In this document: in pieces, positions 11,318 through 21,849 of the stretch
Numbering within the stretch: the first letter of the stretch is position 1
How the letters are laid out: each line of letters opens with the position of its first letter
Assembly (NCBI GenBank): GCA_028571685.1
Contig: CM053158.1
Location: 54,342,001 to 54,406,000 of the forward strand
Direction: 5' to 3'
Length of the DNA stretch: 64,000 nucleotides
DNA from: Heterohyrax brucei
Lineage: Eukaryota > Chordata > Mammalia > Hyracoidea > Procaviidae
The notes under the pieces: model-generated
Told to the model about the DNA's origin: nothing
Seen by the model: only the letters and a program-made list of their open reading frames with translations
The model's database searches: none
Program-made: the position numbers and the translations under genes

Positions 11318-11562
11318 GGCCTCTGTTTATTTTGTGTGATTTCCGACCTAGGGAGCTTGTCTTTCAGCACTATTTTTCACAGTATTCTATTGTGATCCAG
11401 AGGGATTTTATTGGCTAATTTTTGGAAATACATTCCAGATGTTTCTTCTTAGTCTGTCTTCATCTGAAAGCTACACTACAGGTGACCCTGCTGGTATTTG
11501 AAATACTCGTGACAGAGTTTCCAGCATCAGAGCAACACACAAGCCACCATAGTACAGTAAAC
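11318..11562 (-). mobile_element. RTE-associated non-autonomous repeat
   Basis: Its reverse complement contains GGCTTGTGTGTTGCTCTGAT, then AAGACAGACTAAGAAGAAAC and CTCTGGATCACAATAG. The same order of words occurs on the plus strand at 60425-60660 and in part at 39545-39800. It looks like a short element that ends in the RTE/AfroSINE tail. I do not know its formal name. Confidence 0.65.
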
Positions 11563-11596
11563 TGACAGAGAAGCAGTAGTCATACTTATTTTTTGG

Positions 11597-12171
11597 TGTG
11601 CTAACCCGGAAGTGAATTTGTTAGCAGACAAACTGTGGGTTCACGCCACCTGCCGCAAAGCCAATCTCTGAGACAGGAGGTCAGGTAAATAAAGGTTTTA
11701 CTTTTGTGTTGACAACACAAGTGGCAGACAGGAGTCCTTGTCCTCAAAAAATCTGCCCACCTATTGTCTACAGGCAGGGGTTTTTAAAGTGACAGGCTAC
11801 ATGCTGGTGCAAGGGTAGGTGAGAGGGAAGAAACAACGTGGGCAATTGCGGGGGCGTCCTTCCAGGGCAGACCTCAGGGGTCCAGGCCAAATATGCATCA
11901 GGAACTGGGGTCTGGAGGCTCTCGGTTGTCATCTGAGTAGGGGGTCATTGAACTGGTGTCACCACTTGTTTGATGATCCTAAGAGACGGCTGTAAAAGCT
12001 GCCAAGGTTTTATCTCAGTGGCTCCCGTAAATTAAAGTGTGATTTCCTGGACCAGGTAGTGCTAAGAAGCCAGAAAGTTTAAGAAAAACAGGTAAAGAAA
12101 TGGAACTGGTCCTGTTCTTACTTCCGTTCCCCTTGTTGTTGGAAAGGGGACTTCTCAGGCCTCCGGTTTCA
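11597..12171 (-). mobile_element. solo LTR of an endogenous retrovirus, family A
   Basis: Minus-strand LTR. A plus-strand AAATAAAGG at 11687 is not its own signal in this orientation, so the assignment rests on homology with 57969-58568: both share a TCTCAG(A/T)GGCTC block, a spaced GAAGCCAG block and CCCC(T)TTG. It begins TG and ends near CA. No gag, pol or env sequence adjoins it. Boundaries are approximate. Confidence 0.6.
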
Positions 12172-12403
12172 CGAAGACCATAAAAGGATTTCTCAAATTA
12201 GAGACAGAATGACACTGACATATTTCTGAATGTCTACTGTATACCGGATTCTTTACATGTCATTGTGGTCATTTCCCGCCTGCCCCACCCCCCAACATCT
12301 ATCTCTCCTTTTTAGCATCAGAAGCATCCAATTTCCCTTTGAAGAATCATCCCTCCATGTTGCAGGAGGTTTGAGTAGGACTAACTTCACCCTCAGTTCT
12401 GGG

Positions 12404-12562
12404 TGGTTCAAACAGTTAAGTGCTTGACCACTAGTCAAAGGACTGGCAGTTAGAACCCATCCAGAGAGTGCCTCAAGACAGGCCTGGTGATGCGCCACAG
12501 CCCAGAGAATCCTACAGAACAGTTGTAGTCTGCACAAACAAACAGGGTTGTTTTGGCAGGGC
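12404..12562 (+). mobile_element. AfroSINE-related SINE with perfect 16-bp target-site duplication
   Basis: The element sits between two identical copies of CACCCTCAGTTCTGGG at 12388-12403 and 12563-12578. The head shows AGTTAAGTGCTTGACC; the middle is the longer kind. A perfect duplication suggests a fairly recent insertion compared with its neighbours. Confidence 0.85.
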
Positions 12563-12578
12563 CACCCTCAGTTCTGGG

Positions 12579-13152
12579 AATGGGTCCTGATTGTCTTCAA
12601 ATAAATGTACTTCATTTCTCTTGCCCGGCTAATTGCTTTGGGAGTGGACATGTAGCTAAAACATCTGAATTCAGGATACAGGAACTGGAAAGGAAGATGG
12701 CTTCCCCTTCTGTGGAGCTTACCAGATGAAATAATATCCTTTTTGCTGAAATGTGCGGTATGAGGACACCTGGCCTAGAAATCCTGCAGCCGTTGTTCCA
12801 TGTTGAGTGAGTTATTTTAGAGACAAAGAGGAAGACCAAGACCCAGAGCTAGGGCCCTAACAGCACCACCAACTCTGCATGTAGTAACTAAAGCTAATGA
12901 AGCAAGCCGTTCCGTGTCCTTGCTTTCCTTACTAAGATGGATTGGGTTTCCTGTTGTTTGAAATCCGAAGGCTCATAGCTGACATAATTTCCAGATTTAC
13001 TCTACTCCCCTCACCGTAAGTTTATGGGGAAGGTTATTTTACCTATTTTATCACTGAAGATCCCAACTTTCAGATAGAGAGTATCCCACTGGTAGTACTG
13101 TCACGAGTCAAACTTAAGGTACCTAAAGCTTGTATTATCAACCTCTAAGGAG
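12579..13152. other. non-coding DNA, nothing recognised
   Basis: No repeat or gene supported. Confidence 0.35.
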
Positions 13153-13200
13153 ACCTGGTGATTCAGCCATTAAGCATCATCTGCTTAATGGCTCACTGCT
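13153..13200 (+). repeat. AfroSINE head fragment folded into a perfect 12-bp hairpin
   Basis: An AfroSINE-like head (GGAGACCTGGTGATTC) is followed by AGCCATTAAGCA (13165-13176), a five-base loop and the exact reverse complement TGCTTAATGGCT (13182-13193). It abuts the left copy of the inverted duplication. Confidence 0.7.
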
Positions 13201-13363
13201 TAGGGAGGGGTGGCCTCTGAGGAATCAAAAAGGTACTTAGTTAGAAAGTGAGGACAGAGAGGCTGTGCAAACAAGGATTATCACTAGCATCACTGGACTT
13301 ATCTAAGAGAAGCACTGAACGAAGTGACTCTGGACCCAAAGCACAATGGGATGGAATGCAGGG
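13201..13363 (+). repeat. inverted duplication, left arm (163 bp)
   Basis: This segment is repeated in inverted orientation at 14473-14635. I count about 15 mismatches over 163 bases with no gap, about 91% identity. It starts TAGGGAGGGGTGGCC and ends ATGGAATGCAGGG. I do not recognise the sequence as a known transposon end. Confidence 0.88.
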
Positions 13364-13365
13364 AT

Positions 13366-13499
13366 TTGGTCAACCAAATGTTGATCAAAAGGTCAACAGT
13401 TTGAACCCAGCAACTGCTCCTTGGAAACCCTATGGGGTACTTCTACTCTGTCCTATCAGGTGGCTATGAGTCAGAACCACTAACAATGCATTGGATTTA
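13366..13499 (+). mobile_element. AfroSINE, short form, 5' end damaged
   Basis: Keeps CAAAAGGTCAACAGTTTGAA, CTGCTCCTTGGAAACCCTAT and the tail GGTGGCTATGAGTCAGAACC. The head before the second tRNA arm is degraded. It lies immediately beside the left arm of the inverted duplication. Confidence 0.85.
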
Positions 13500-13505
13500 G
13501 TTTAA

Positions 13506-13700
13506 TGAGTTCTGCTAGTACAATGGTTAAGCACTCAGCTGTTAACCAAAAGGTCAGAGGTTCAAACCCACCAGCCGCTCTGCAGAGAAATACATGACAT
13601 TCTACTTCCGTAAAGATTTACAGCCTTAGGAACTCTATAGGACAGTTCTACTCTGTCCTTTAGGGTCAGAATTGACTTGAGGGTGATGAGTTTGGTTTTG
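13506..13700 (+). mobile_element. AfroSINE, long form
   Basis: Head AATGGTTAAGCACTCAGCTG, undeleted middle with CTACTTCCGTAAAGATTTAC, and the tail as TTTAGGGTCAGAATTGACTT. The GCTATGAG piece of the tail is missing. Confidence 0.9.
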
Positions 13701-14472
13701 ATATACCAGCATTTCTCAAAGTGTGATGTGAGAATATCTGAGGAAGGCTTGAGGACACTTTCAAGGGATCTATTTTCATTATAATACTGACATATTACTT
13801 GCCTTTTCTACTCTCAGTCTCTTCAAGTGTACAGTAGAGTTTTCCAGAGTCTTCATGACTTTTGTTGACGTCATCTCTCTGGGGACTAATGGAATACTTG
13901 CTTCTGTATTCTTGTGTTTGGCTGTGTTTGGTTTGCTTTTTTCAGTTTGATTATTTAGGCTATACTATCCAAATCAAAACTTTCAAGGCACTGGCAGCAA
14001 TACCTTTATCTAGAGCAAATGGCTTTTGTATTTTGGATAAACCAATTAGTTACTTCATTATCATCTCATGAAAAGTGGAATAAGTGTTCCATTAGATTCT
14101 AGTGAGGTATGATTATTTTCCTTTATATTTAGTTACTTATTTGCACAGTAAAATTCCACACTTAGGAATTCTGGAGAATTGCAGGCCCTTTCTGAACTGT
14201 TATACAAGCACTAAAATTTAAAATATTTCCCCAGATCAATGCTTCAAAACAGAATTGTATTAAGATAGATTCGTTTAGCCAGGGTACATGTAATACAGAA
14301 ATGCATTTCTTATACAGAATTTTTAAATAACAAAATCAATTAGAAGTCTCTTTACCTTTTATCAGTACTGTACTGTGATAATGTCCATGATTAAACACTC
14401 TTCCAGCCACTATTTCAAAAGAGCAGATCCCTGTACTTGAACATCTCCTGGAATCTGAATTGGTGTTGGGGC
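13701..14472. other. single-copy spacer between the inverted arms
   Basis: AT-rich, no repeat recognised. Together with the two SINEs it forms the 1,109-base spacer of the inverted duplication. Confidence 0.4.
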
Positions 14473-14635
14473 CCCTGCATTCCACCCCATTGCGCTTTGG
14501 GTCCAGAGTCACTTCACTCAGTGCTTCCCTTGGATAAGACAAATGACGCTAGTGATAATCCTTGTTTGCACAGCTTCTCTGTCCTGACATTCTAACTGAG
14601 TACCTCTTTGATTCCTCAGAGGCCACCCCTCCCTA
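14473..14635 (-). repeat. inverted duplication, right arm (163 bp)
   Basis: Reverse complement of 13201-13363 at about 91% identity. Several differences are transitions at CpG-like sites (GCGCAA here, GCACAA in the left arm), suggesting this arm is nearer the ancestral sequence. The similarity stops sharply on both sides. Confidence 0.88.
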
Positions 14636-14849
14636 TTGCACACCTCAAGGTATGCTGCATGTGCTGACTCACCTTCACCAAAAATCCAGTGGAAACTGTA
14701 GACCACAACATTCAGGATTGAAACCAGTGTTAAGTTTAGAGATCCAAACTGTAGAAAGGCCTTTAGTAAGCTGCCTTTACCTATTTTCAGCCTCTTCTCA
14801 CAATGCCCTTTTACCCCTCTCAAGACGCTGTGACCCTGCTGGCCTTCTC

Positions 14850-15232
14850 TTGGTTTCTCCATGCACTGGATTTTTCCACCTCAGACCTTTATACAAGGTG
14901 TCTCTGACTTAGGTTGTTCTTGCCCTGAATCCCTGCCTAGCTGACCTTTTCCCATCCTACAAGACTCAGCACTTCCTAAAATGGCAGTTTCTCAGATTCC
15001 CTCACTGACCAACCCATCTGAGGGGTGACTCCTCTGTCCGTGCCTTTCATCACCCCCTTTACTTTCAGTTCAAGCAGTCACCACAATTTGCACATGTGCT
15101 TGTTTGGGGTCTGTCTCCCCTGCTGGACCATGAGGTGCTGACCATGGCTATTGCCTTCTTCATCCTCCCAGCTACCCTTGCACTACTACCGGCACTTGGC
15201 AGATGATGCATATTTTATGAATGAATAGCAAA
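14850..15232 (+). mobile_element. L2 LINE 3' end
   Basis: Shows the L2 order of words: CTTGCCCTGAATCCCTGCCT, CCTACAAGACTCAGCAC, TTCCCTCACTGACC, GTCTGTCTCCCCTGCTGGAC, CATGAGGTGCTGACC, and an end in ACTTGGCAGATGATGCATAT then GAATGAATAG. An ancient, inactive mammal-wide LINE. Confidence 0.75.
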
Positions 15233-15637
15233 CGAGTGAAAGATTGCTTCTTTCTCTAGAGGCCAAATCTGCACACAACATCCTGTGAGAAAGAAGCACT
15301 TATTATTTTCAAAACTAAGACTGCTGTTGGTTTTTTTAAAAAATTCATGAAACTAGGAATTTGACTCAAGTCACTCAAGGAACAACTGAATGAAAAGAAT
15401 TAAGTCTGAAGTCCGGTTTCTTTGACATAGTAGACAGACACATGCACACCCTAGATTCCATTTTTAAGGAGGCCAAGGGTAGGAAACGTCTATCTCAGGG
15501 AAAAGGAGGCCTAAATAGTGGCTATGTCTTGGGGAGGTCACAGTGACTGAGAAGGGTCATGGAAACACCTTTTGGGCTGGTTAGAAATGCCCTATATTTT
15601 CTCCTGGATGGTGACTAAAATGGGCAAACAAAAGAAA
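15233..15637. other. non-coding DNA, nothing recognised
   Basis: No repeat or gene supported. Confidence 0.35.
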
Positions 15638-15831
15638 GCTGGTTACCATGGAGTCCGTTTTAACTCAGGGTGACCCTGTCTATACAGAACTGTGCTCCAC
15701 ACAGTTGTCAACAGCTAATTTTTCAGAAGTAGGTCACCAGTCTTTTCTGTTAAACTGTCCCTGGATGGACTCAAACCTCCAACATTTCAGTTATTACCAG
15801 CAAAACTTTTCATTTGTTCCACCCAAGGACT
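15638..15831 (-). mobile_element. AfroSINE-related SINE, CCAGGCCTTT-middle variant
   Basis: GTAGGTCACCAGTCTTTTCT, CCTGGATGGACTCAAACCTC and a degraded head CATTTGTTCCACCCAAGGAC mark the variant. Only weak traces of the tail remain. Confidence 0.72.
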
Positions 15832-15847
15832 ACAACATGGAACCAAA

Positions 15848-16014
15848 ATAAATAAACAAATAACATTGCTCCTGAGTCAATTTTGACTCACAATGACTCT
15901 ATGGGACAGGTGTGAACTTCCTCTGAAAGGTTTCCAAGGAGGGGCTGGTGGATTTGAACTGCTGACGTTTTGCTAGGAGCTAAGCTCTTTAACCACCTCA
16001 CCAGAAGGGCTCCT
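15848..16014 (-). mobile_element. AfroSINE, short form
   Basis: AACATTGCTCCTGAGTCAAT at the tail side, GGGGCTGGTGGATTTGAACT, then TCTTTAACCACCTCACCAGA at the head. Same orientation as the preceding SINE, with under 20 bases between them. Confidence 0.88.
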
Positions 16015-16130
16015 CAACGTGGCATAGACATACTGCAAATATTTGCCGAGCTGTATACTTAGAATTTGTGCATATTGCTCTACCTATGTATTACATCTTG
16101 TTTAAAAAAATCTCAGGCTAAGTTGACAAA

Positions 16131-16298
16131 GGAGCCCTGGTGGTAGAGTGGTTAAGTGCTACAGCTGCTAACCATAAGGTCAGCAGTTTGAATCTTTTAG
16201 CCACTCCTTGGAAACCCTGTGGGGCAGTTATACCCTGTCCTATAGGCTCGCTATAAGTCTAAACCAACTCACTGGCAATGGGTTTGGTTTTGGTTTTC
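16131..16298 (+). mobile_element. AfroSINE, short form, full length with target-site duplication
   Basis: Nearly consensus: GAGCCCTGGTGGTAGAGTGG at the start, CCACTCCTTGGAAACCCTGT in the middle, and a GGTTTGGTTTTGG end. Flanked by AAGTTGACAAA (16120-16130) and AAGCTGACAAA (16299-16309). A good reference for the paenungulate-type subfamily. Confidence 0.93.
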
Positions 16299-18146
16299 AA
16301 GCTGACAAAAGAAGATTTAACCCAAAAAAGTTGACCAGACCGAAGTGATGGCTGTAGCTTCTCATAGCACTAAGATGCAAATTACTTTACCAACCTTGAA
16401 TAATCACATTATCAATTATATCCCTGGCATGAGAGTATAAGTATACGCACATTGGGGAAAAGTATATGTACCTTTTTTTAGGAGAGGTATAGAGTCAAAC
16501 CCATCTATATTGACTGTACTTTGAAATAAATAATTTAGTGTTCACTCTTCAAACTATATACTCTTCTTTGTCAGAGAAAAGGAATGTGTGTCATAAGTTT
16601 CCAATTGTATTGTTTCCAAAAGAAAGAAGCAAAGCGATTCACTGACATATTCATTGTTTCCATAGGAGGCTTGCCTGTGGTAGAGAAATGGCTCATAAAT
16701 CGATCTTTTTACATGGAAATTATGTTGCATGTAATTTTTCTCAGGGCCAGAGCTCTAAACAGAAAACAGGTCATTGTATCGTGACAATAAATTATTACTA
16801 TTTACGTGCATTGAAGATGAGTGAGTGGCCTTCATAAATTACCTTTTCTTCGTCATTTGTTGGCTTCCTCCTGACCCATAAACAATGAGTCCCTAATCTC
16901 CTACAAAGAGTCTGGGAAATGAAAACAAAGTGAGGGTGGGAGGAGCCTGGAGGAAAAAAACAGTGAATTAAGAATTTGCATTTTTACATAAGTGAGCGTA
17001 TGAAGACTCTTCCATGACAGTCTACAGTAGATTGATGTCGCATAATTTCATGAGTAGCAGCCCGATGCCTATTTATTTCCTTTGACAAGTGTAAATGCTA
17101 TTATTTAAACAATGGCAGTGAGTACTTTTTTGTGACTGCTTCTTCCTTAAAAGTCTCCCCGTTTAAGAAAGTTGTCTGTTAATAGCACGTGCCATGCAGT
17201 CATCTTTCACACAATTCCAGAGAAAGCCTGTTTTGCCTGTCACATGCACTGTTTGTTTGAGCCCCTACATTAAAATAGGCATTTAAAAATGGCATCCCCA
17301 TTAAATCACTTACGGGTAGAGCAAAATTGAACTCTCCTCTGTAAAACACAACACTCAACCACAGAGAAATACACTCTGTGATAAAGAATAGCCTGGGAGT
17401 TTATCATATGATTTCATGGAGAGAGAAAAAGAAGTGTTGATCATTTTTCTTAAAATAGCAATAAATTCCTTGAAATGTGAGGCGCTAGAGTCAGCCTTTG
17501 TCTCCTAATCTCTGGAGAGTCAGAAATACAGAGGATGAGCATTCACAGAAGAGAAATGAGCAACATATTATAAGATAATCTTATTTATGGTGTCAGCTTC
17601 TTGGTGTTACGATCATTTCTCATTCATAGATGAGCTCCAGTTTAATAAAATACATAACAAAAATGAGGTTTCTTTTACTTTAAAAGCATCATTGATATCT
17701 ATCATAGAATTTTTCTAACGAAAGGGAAACAAATGCAGTCAAGAGTAGAACCCTTGTTTAATTAGAAAACATCGTCTTTCTATTCTCATGCAATAAAATC
17801 TCCTTGTTCTGGACTTAAATAACTTGACATCCATCATCATTTAGGTAAGTTATCAGTTAAAATTGTCCCTTGTGGCTTCTGATTTTGGAATAGCATCTGA
17901 CTAGCCTCCCAATTCACACTCTCACAACTTGTCATTATAATATATATGATGACACAGTGCCAGGGGAAAAATCAGAGCAGTTTCTCAAACCGATGGTCAA
18001 CCTGAAAGCCAGTGTGTTGTACAAATCTCCACTCCCTGTAATGACTATTTGACAGAAAAGTGGAAAAGCCTTTGTCTGTCACACACCTCCTAAAGAGCAG
18101 ATTATACCTAGAAGTAAACTGGACTTAGGTCCCCCTATTCTATATG
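16299..18146. other. long repeat-poor segment, candidate conserved non-coding DNA
   Basis: About 1.8 kb with almost no recognisable transposon in a window that otherwise averages nearly one SINE per kb. It has many AT-rich homeodomain-like words but no convincing exon. Such gaps often mark constrained regulatory DNA; conservation cannot be judged from one sequence. Confidence 0.35.
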
Positions 18147-18303
18147 TGGAAGCCCAGTGGCATAGTAGTTAAATGCTATGGCTGCTAACCAAGAAGGTTG
18201 GCAGTTCGAATCTACCAGGTATTCCTTGGAAACGTCATAGGGCAGTTCTATTCTGTCCTATAGAGATACTATGAGTCAAAATAAACTCAATGGCAACTTT
18301 TGT
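18147..18303 (+). mobile_element. AfroSINE, short form
   Basis: GAAGCCCAGTGGCATAGTAG, GTTGGCAGTTCGAATCTACC, ATTCCTTGGAAACGTCATAG and a tail with ACTATGAGTCAAAATAAACT. Diverged but complete in order. Confidence 0.9.
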
Positions 18304-20045
18304 TAAGTTGTTTCCTCTGTGTGTGCTTCTTTCTCACACATCACATTGGTATTGTCCTCACTCCCGCTCTACTCCAACAAGATCTCTATTTTTAACATAT
18401 AATGAGAGAATGCAACTCCCAAAAGTCAAATGGAGAGGAGAAGAGAAGGAATGATAAGAGAAGACACAGAAAAAGTCTCTGATCCTAGTGAGGAACTAGT
18501 TTCTTAAAAAAAAAAAATGTCGATTTGTGTTTTAAGTGGAAGTCTACAATCCGAATCAATTTGTCATTCAAAAACTTAGAAACACATTGCTGCGTAACTC
18601 TAGCTCTTGTTCCCACACTGGGGCAGCACACTCGTCCTTTCCACCCTGTATTTCCTGTGTCCGTCCAACCAGTTCCTGTCCCCCTCTGTGCTCTTCATCT
18701 CTCTGAACAGGAGCATCTCAGTTGCCTCCTGTGTTTACTCAAGTCAAGAGGTACAGTCTTTACCAGTATCATTTTGTCTTATAGTCCAGTCCAATCTTCG
18801 TCTGGGGAGTTGGCTTCCAGAATGGTTTCAGTTTTGTGCTAACACAGAGTCCAGGGACCATGTTCTCTGGGGACCCTCCAGTCTGTTACATCATTAAGTA
18901 TGGTCCCTTTAATAGAGTTCCAGTTGTGCACACTCACTTTTCTCCTGCTACTGCAGGGAATGTATGTTGTGTTCTCTGTCTGGACAGTCATTGATGGTGG
19001 CTTGACACCATCTAGTTCTGCCAGTCTCTTGCTGATGTAGCCTCTGGATTATGTGGCTCTTTATGTCTCTTGGACTCATATTTTCCTTATGTCTTTGAAG
19101 TCTTTAATTCTTCTCTGCTCCAGGTGGTTTGGGACAAATTGATATCACTCAGATGGCTGCTAGAGAGCTTTTAAGACCTCAGTCACCACTCACCAAAGTG
19201 GGATGCAGAACGTTTTATTAAAAACTTTTTGATGCTAATTGACCTAGATGTGCTCTGAAACTAGGGTCCCCGGACTCCTGGCTCTACTACTCTGTTCTTC
19301 AAAGTGTTGGGTTGCATATAGGAAACCTCTTAGTTTTCAGTGTAGTCCAGCTGTGCTGACCTCCCCTGTCCCTCCCTTCACCTAGTACAATTTCTGTCTA
19401 CTATCTAATCAATGAATACCCACCCTTGTAATTGTCAAAGACTTTCTTCTGTGTTTAAGCCTTTTCTTGAGTTCTTATAAGAGTGATCTTCTGATTTCTG
19501 TCTTTTGACAGCTAATTTCACTCAGGAGAATGCCCTCTGCAGTCCTCCAACTTATATGCCCTAAGAGCACTGTTGGTCTTTATTATTGCATAGTTAGACA
19601 CCTAAGTTGGTTCCTTCTTTTTATTACTGTGGACTCTCCTGCAATAAACCCTGGTGTGTATATATCTGCTTGTGTGAAAGCTCTTATGTCTCTAAGATAT
19701 ATTCCAAGAAGTTAGGTTACTGGATCATGTGATATTTCTATGTCTAGTTTGTAAGAAAGTATCAAATCAGTTTTCAGAGTGGTTGTACCATTTTACATTC
19801 CCATTAGCAGTGTATAAGTCTTTCAGTCTCTCCACAGACTCTGCAACATTTAGTCTTTCTTTCTTTCTTTTTTTTTTTTTGGATTAATGGTAGCCTTGTT
19901 GAAGTGAGATGGTATTTCACTGTTGTTTTGATTTGAATTTCTCTAATGGTTAATGATTTTGAGCATGTTCTCATGTATCTGTTAGCTGCCTGAATGTCTT
20001 CTTTGGTGAATTGCCTGCTCATATCCTTTACCCATTTTTTTTAAT

Positions 20046-20772
20046 GGTGATTAAGTGAAAGTATACAATCCAAATTAATTTTTCATGCCCACCTGTCTGC
20101 AGCTCATTCTACTCTCCTTGTCCAGTGACAGCACACTCTTTCTTTTCATTCTATACTTGCTGTAGCCTCCCGACAAGCTCCTGTTCCCTCCTCTCCACCC
20201 TCTTCACTTCCCTCTAGAAAGAGGCTAGTAGGACAGCATCCTATAAATGTATAGAACCATAAAGTACACATGCCATATGGTCACATTGTGTCCCTGAGTC
20301 CAGTCCACTTTTGTCCGAAGAGTTGACCTCAGTAGTGTTTCCAGGGGCAGCAGCAGGTCTAGGGGTCATGCTCCCAGGGATCCCCCAGGCTGTCAGACCT
20401 TCAATTCTGGCCTTTTAGTAGAGTTCTTGAGCTGCGCCCCTCTTTTTCTCATGTTACCACAGGGACTTAACATTGTATGCCCCATCATGGCTGTCTCTAG
20501 TGGTGGCCGGACACCATCTGGTTCATCTGGTCACATGCTGATACAGTTTCCCATTCATATTGGTCTTTCTGTCTCCTGAACTCTTTTTTTCCTTATATCT
20601 TTGTTGTTCCTGGTCATTATCTGCTCCGGATGAATTGAGACCATTTGGTGTACCTCAGACGGCAGCTTGCTAGCTTTTAAGACCCTGGACAACACTCACT
20701 AATATGGAGTGCAGAAAACGTTCTTAGCAATAGGCTAGTTATGCCAATCAGCATCGATGTCACCCAAGAGTC
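20046..20772 (-). mobile_element. 5'-truncated L1 3' UTR inserted in the older L1
   Basis: The host L1 text CCTTTACCCATTTTTTTT (20028-20045) is repeated as CATTTATCCATTTTTTAATT after the insert (20775-20794), a probable target-site duplication. The insert itself matches the 3' UTR at 18.5-19.2 kb (AAGTGAAAGTATACAATCC versus AAGTGGAAGTCTACAATCC). It therefore transposed after the first L1 was in place. Confidence 0.78.
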
Positions 20773-21849
20773 ATTTATCCATTTTTTAATTGAGTCATTT
20801 GTTTTTCTAGAGTTGAGGTTTTGCAGGAGTTTATAGATTATTGAGATTAGATGTTGATAGGATTGGTCATAGCCAAAAATGTTTTCCCAGTGCGTAAGCT
20901 GGCTTTTCATTCTTTTGGTGAAGTCTTTAGATGAACATAATTGATTTTTAGCAGTTCCTATTTATATATTTTCTTTTCTGGCATTTGTACATCATTAGTA
21001 ATGTTTCATATTCTGTTTTTTGCCATGTATTAGGGCTCCCAACATTTCATGAGTTTTTCCTGCATGATCTTTATTGCTTCAGATTTGATATTTAGGGCTT
21101 TTATTCATTTTGAGTGAGGTTTTTGCATAGTGTGAAATATGGGTCTTGTTTCATGTTTTTTACAGATGGATGATATCAAGTTATGCCAACACCATTTGTT
21201 AAAGATACTGTCTTTTCCCCAGTTTGCAGACTTTGGGCTTTTGTCAAATAGAAGTTGCTTATAGGTAGATGGTTTCATGTCTGGATTCTCAACTCTATTC
21301 CATTGGTCTATGTATCTGTTTTTGTACCAGTACTAGGTTGTTTTGACTACCATGGCAGTGTAATACATTCTAAAGTGAGGTGGTAGGAGGCCTCCCACTT
21401 TGTTCCTCTTCTTCAGTAATGTTTTACTTATCCAGGGCTTCCTTCCTTTTCATACAGTTGGTGATTTGTTTCTCCATCTCGTTAAGAAATGCCACTGTAG
21501 TTTGTATTGGGGCAGTGTTGTACCTATAGATAGCTTTGGGTATAAAGAATTTTTACAATGTTGAGTCTTGCTATACATAATTAATGTAGGTTCTCCAGTT
21601 ATGTAAGTCTCTTGTTTGTAATTTTCTTTATATAGGTCTTTTGCTTATATGGGTAGATTTATTTCTAAGTATTTTATGTTCTTGGGGGCCATTGTAAATG
21701 ATGTTGATTCCATGATTTCCTTTTCAATGTTCTGTTCATTGGTGTGAAGGAATCCAAGTGACTTTTTTAATTTTTAATCTTGTATCTTGATACTTTGCTG
21801 AACTCTTCCATTATTCTAGTAGCCTTTTGTGGATTCTTCAGGGTTTTCT

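Noticed and set aside
10886-11395. 169-codon open frame, the longest on the plus strand
   Set aside because: It runs from unique DNA into RTE-derived sequence, shows no domain, has an overlapping open frame on the other strand and lacks an exon context.
14518-14862. 114-codon minus-strand frame over the right inverted arm
   Set aside because: The equivalent frame in the left arm is closed by its flanking SINE, and no protein family is recognisable.
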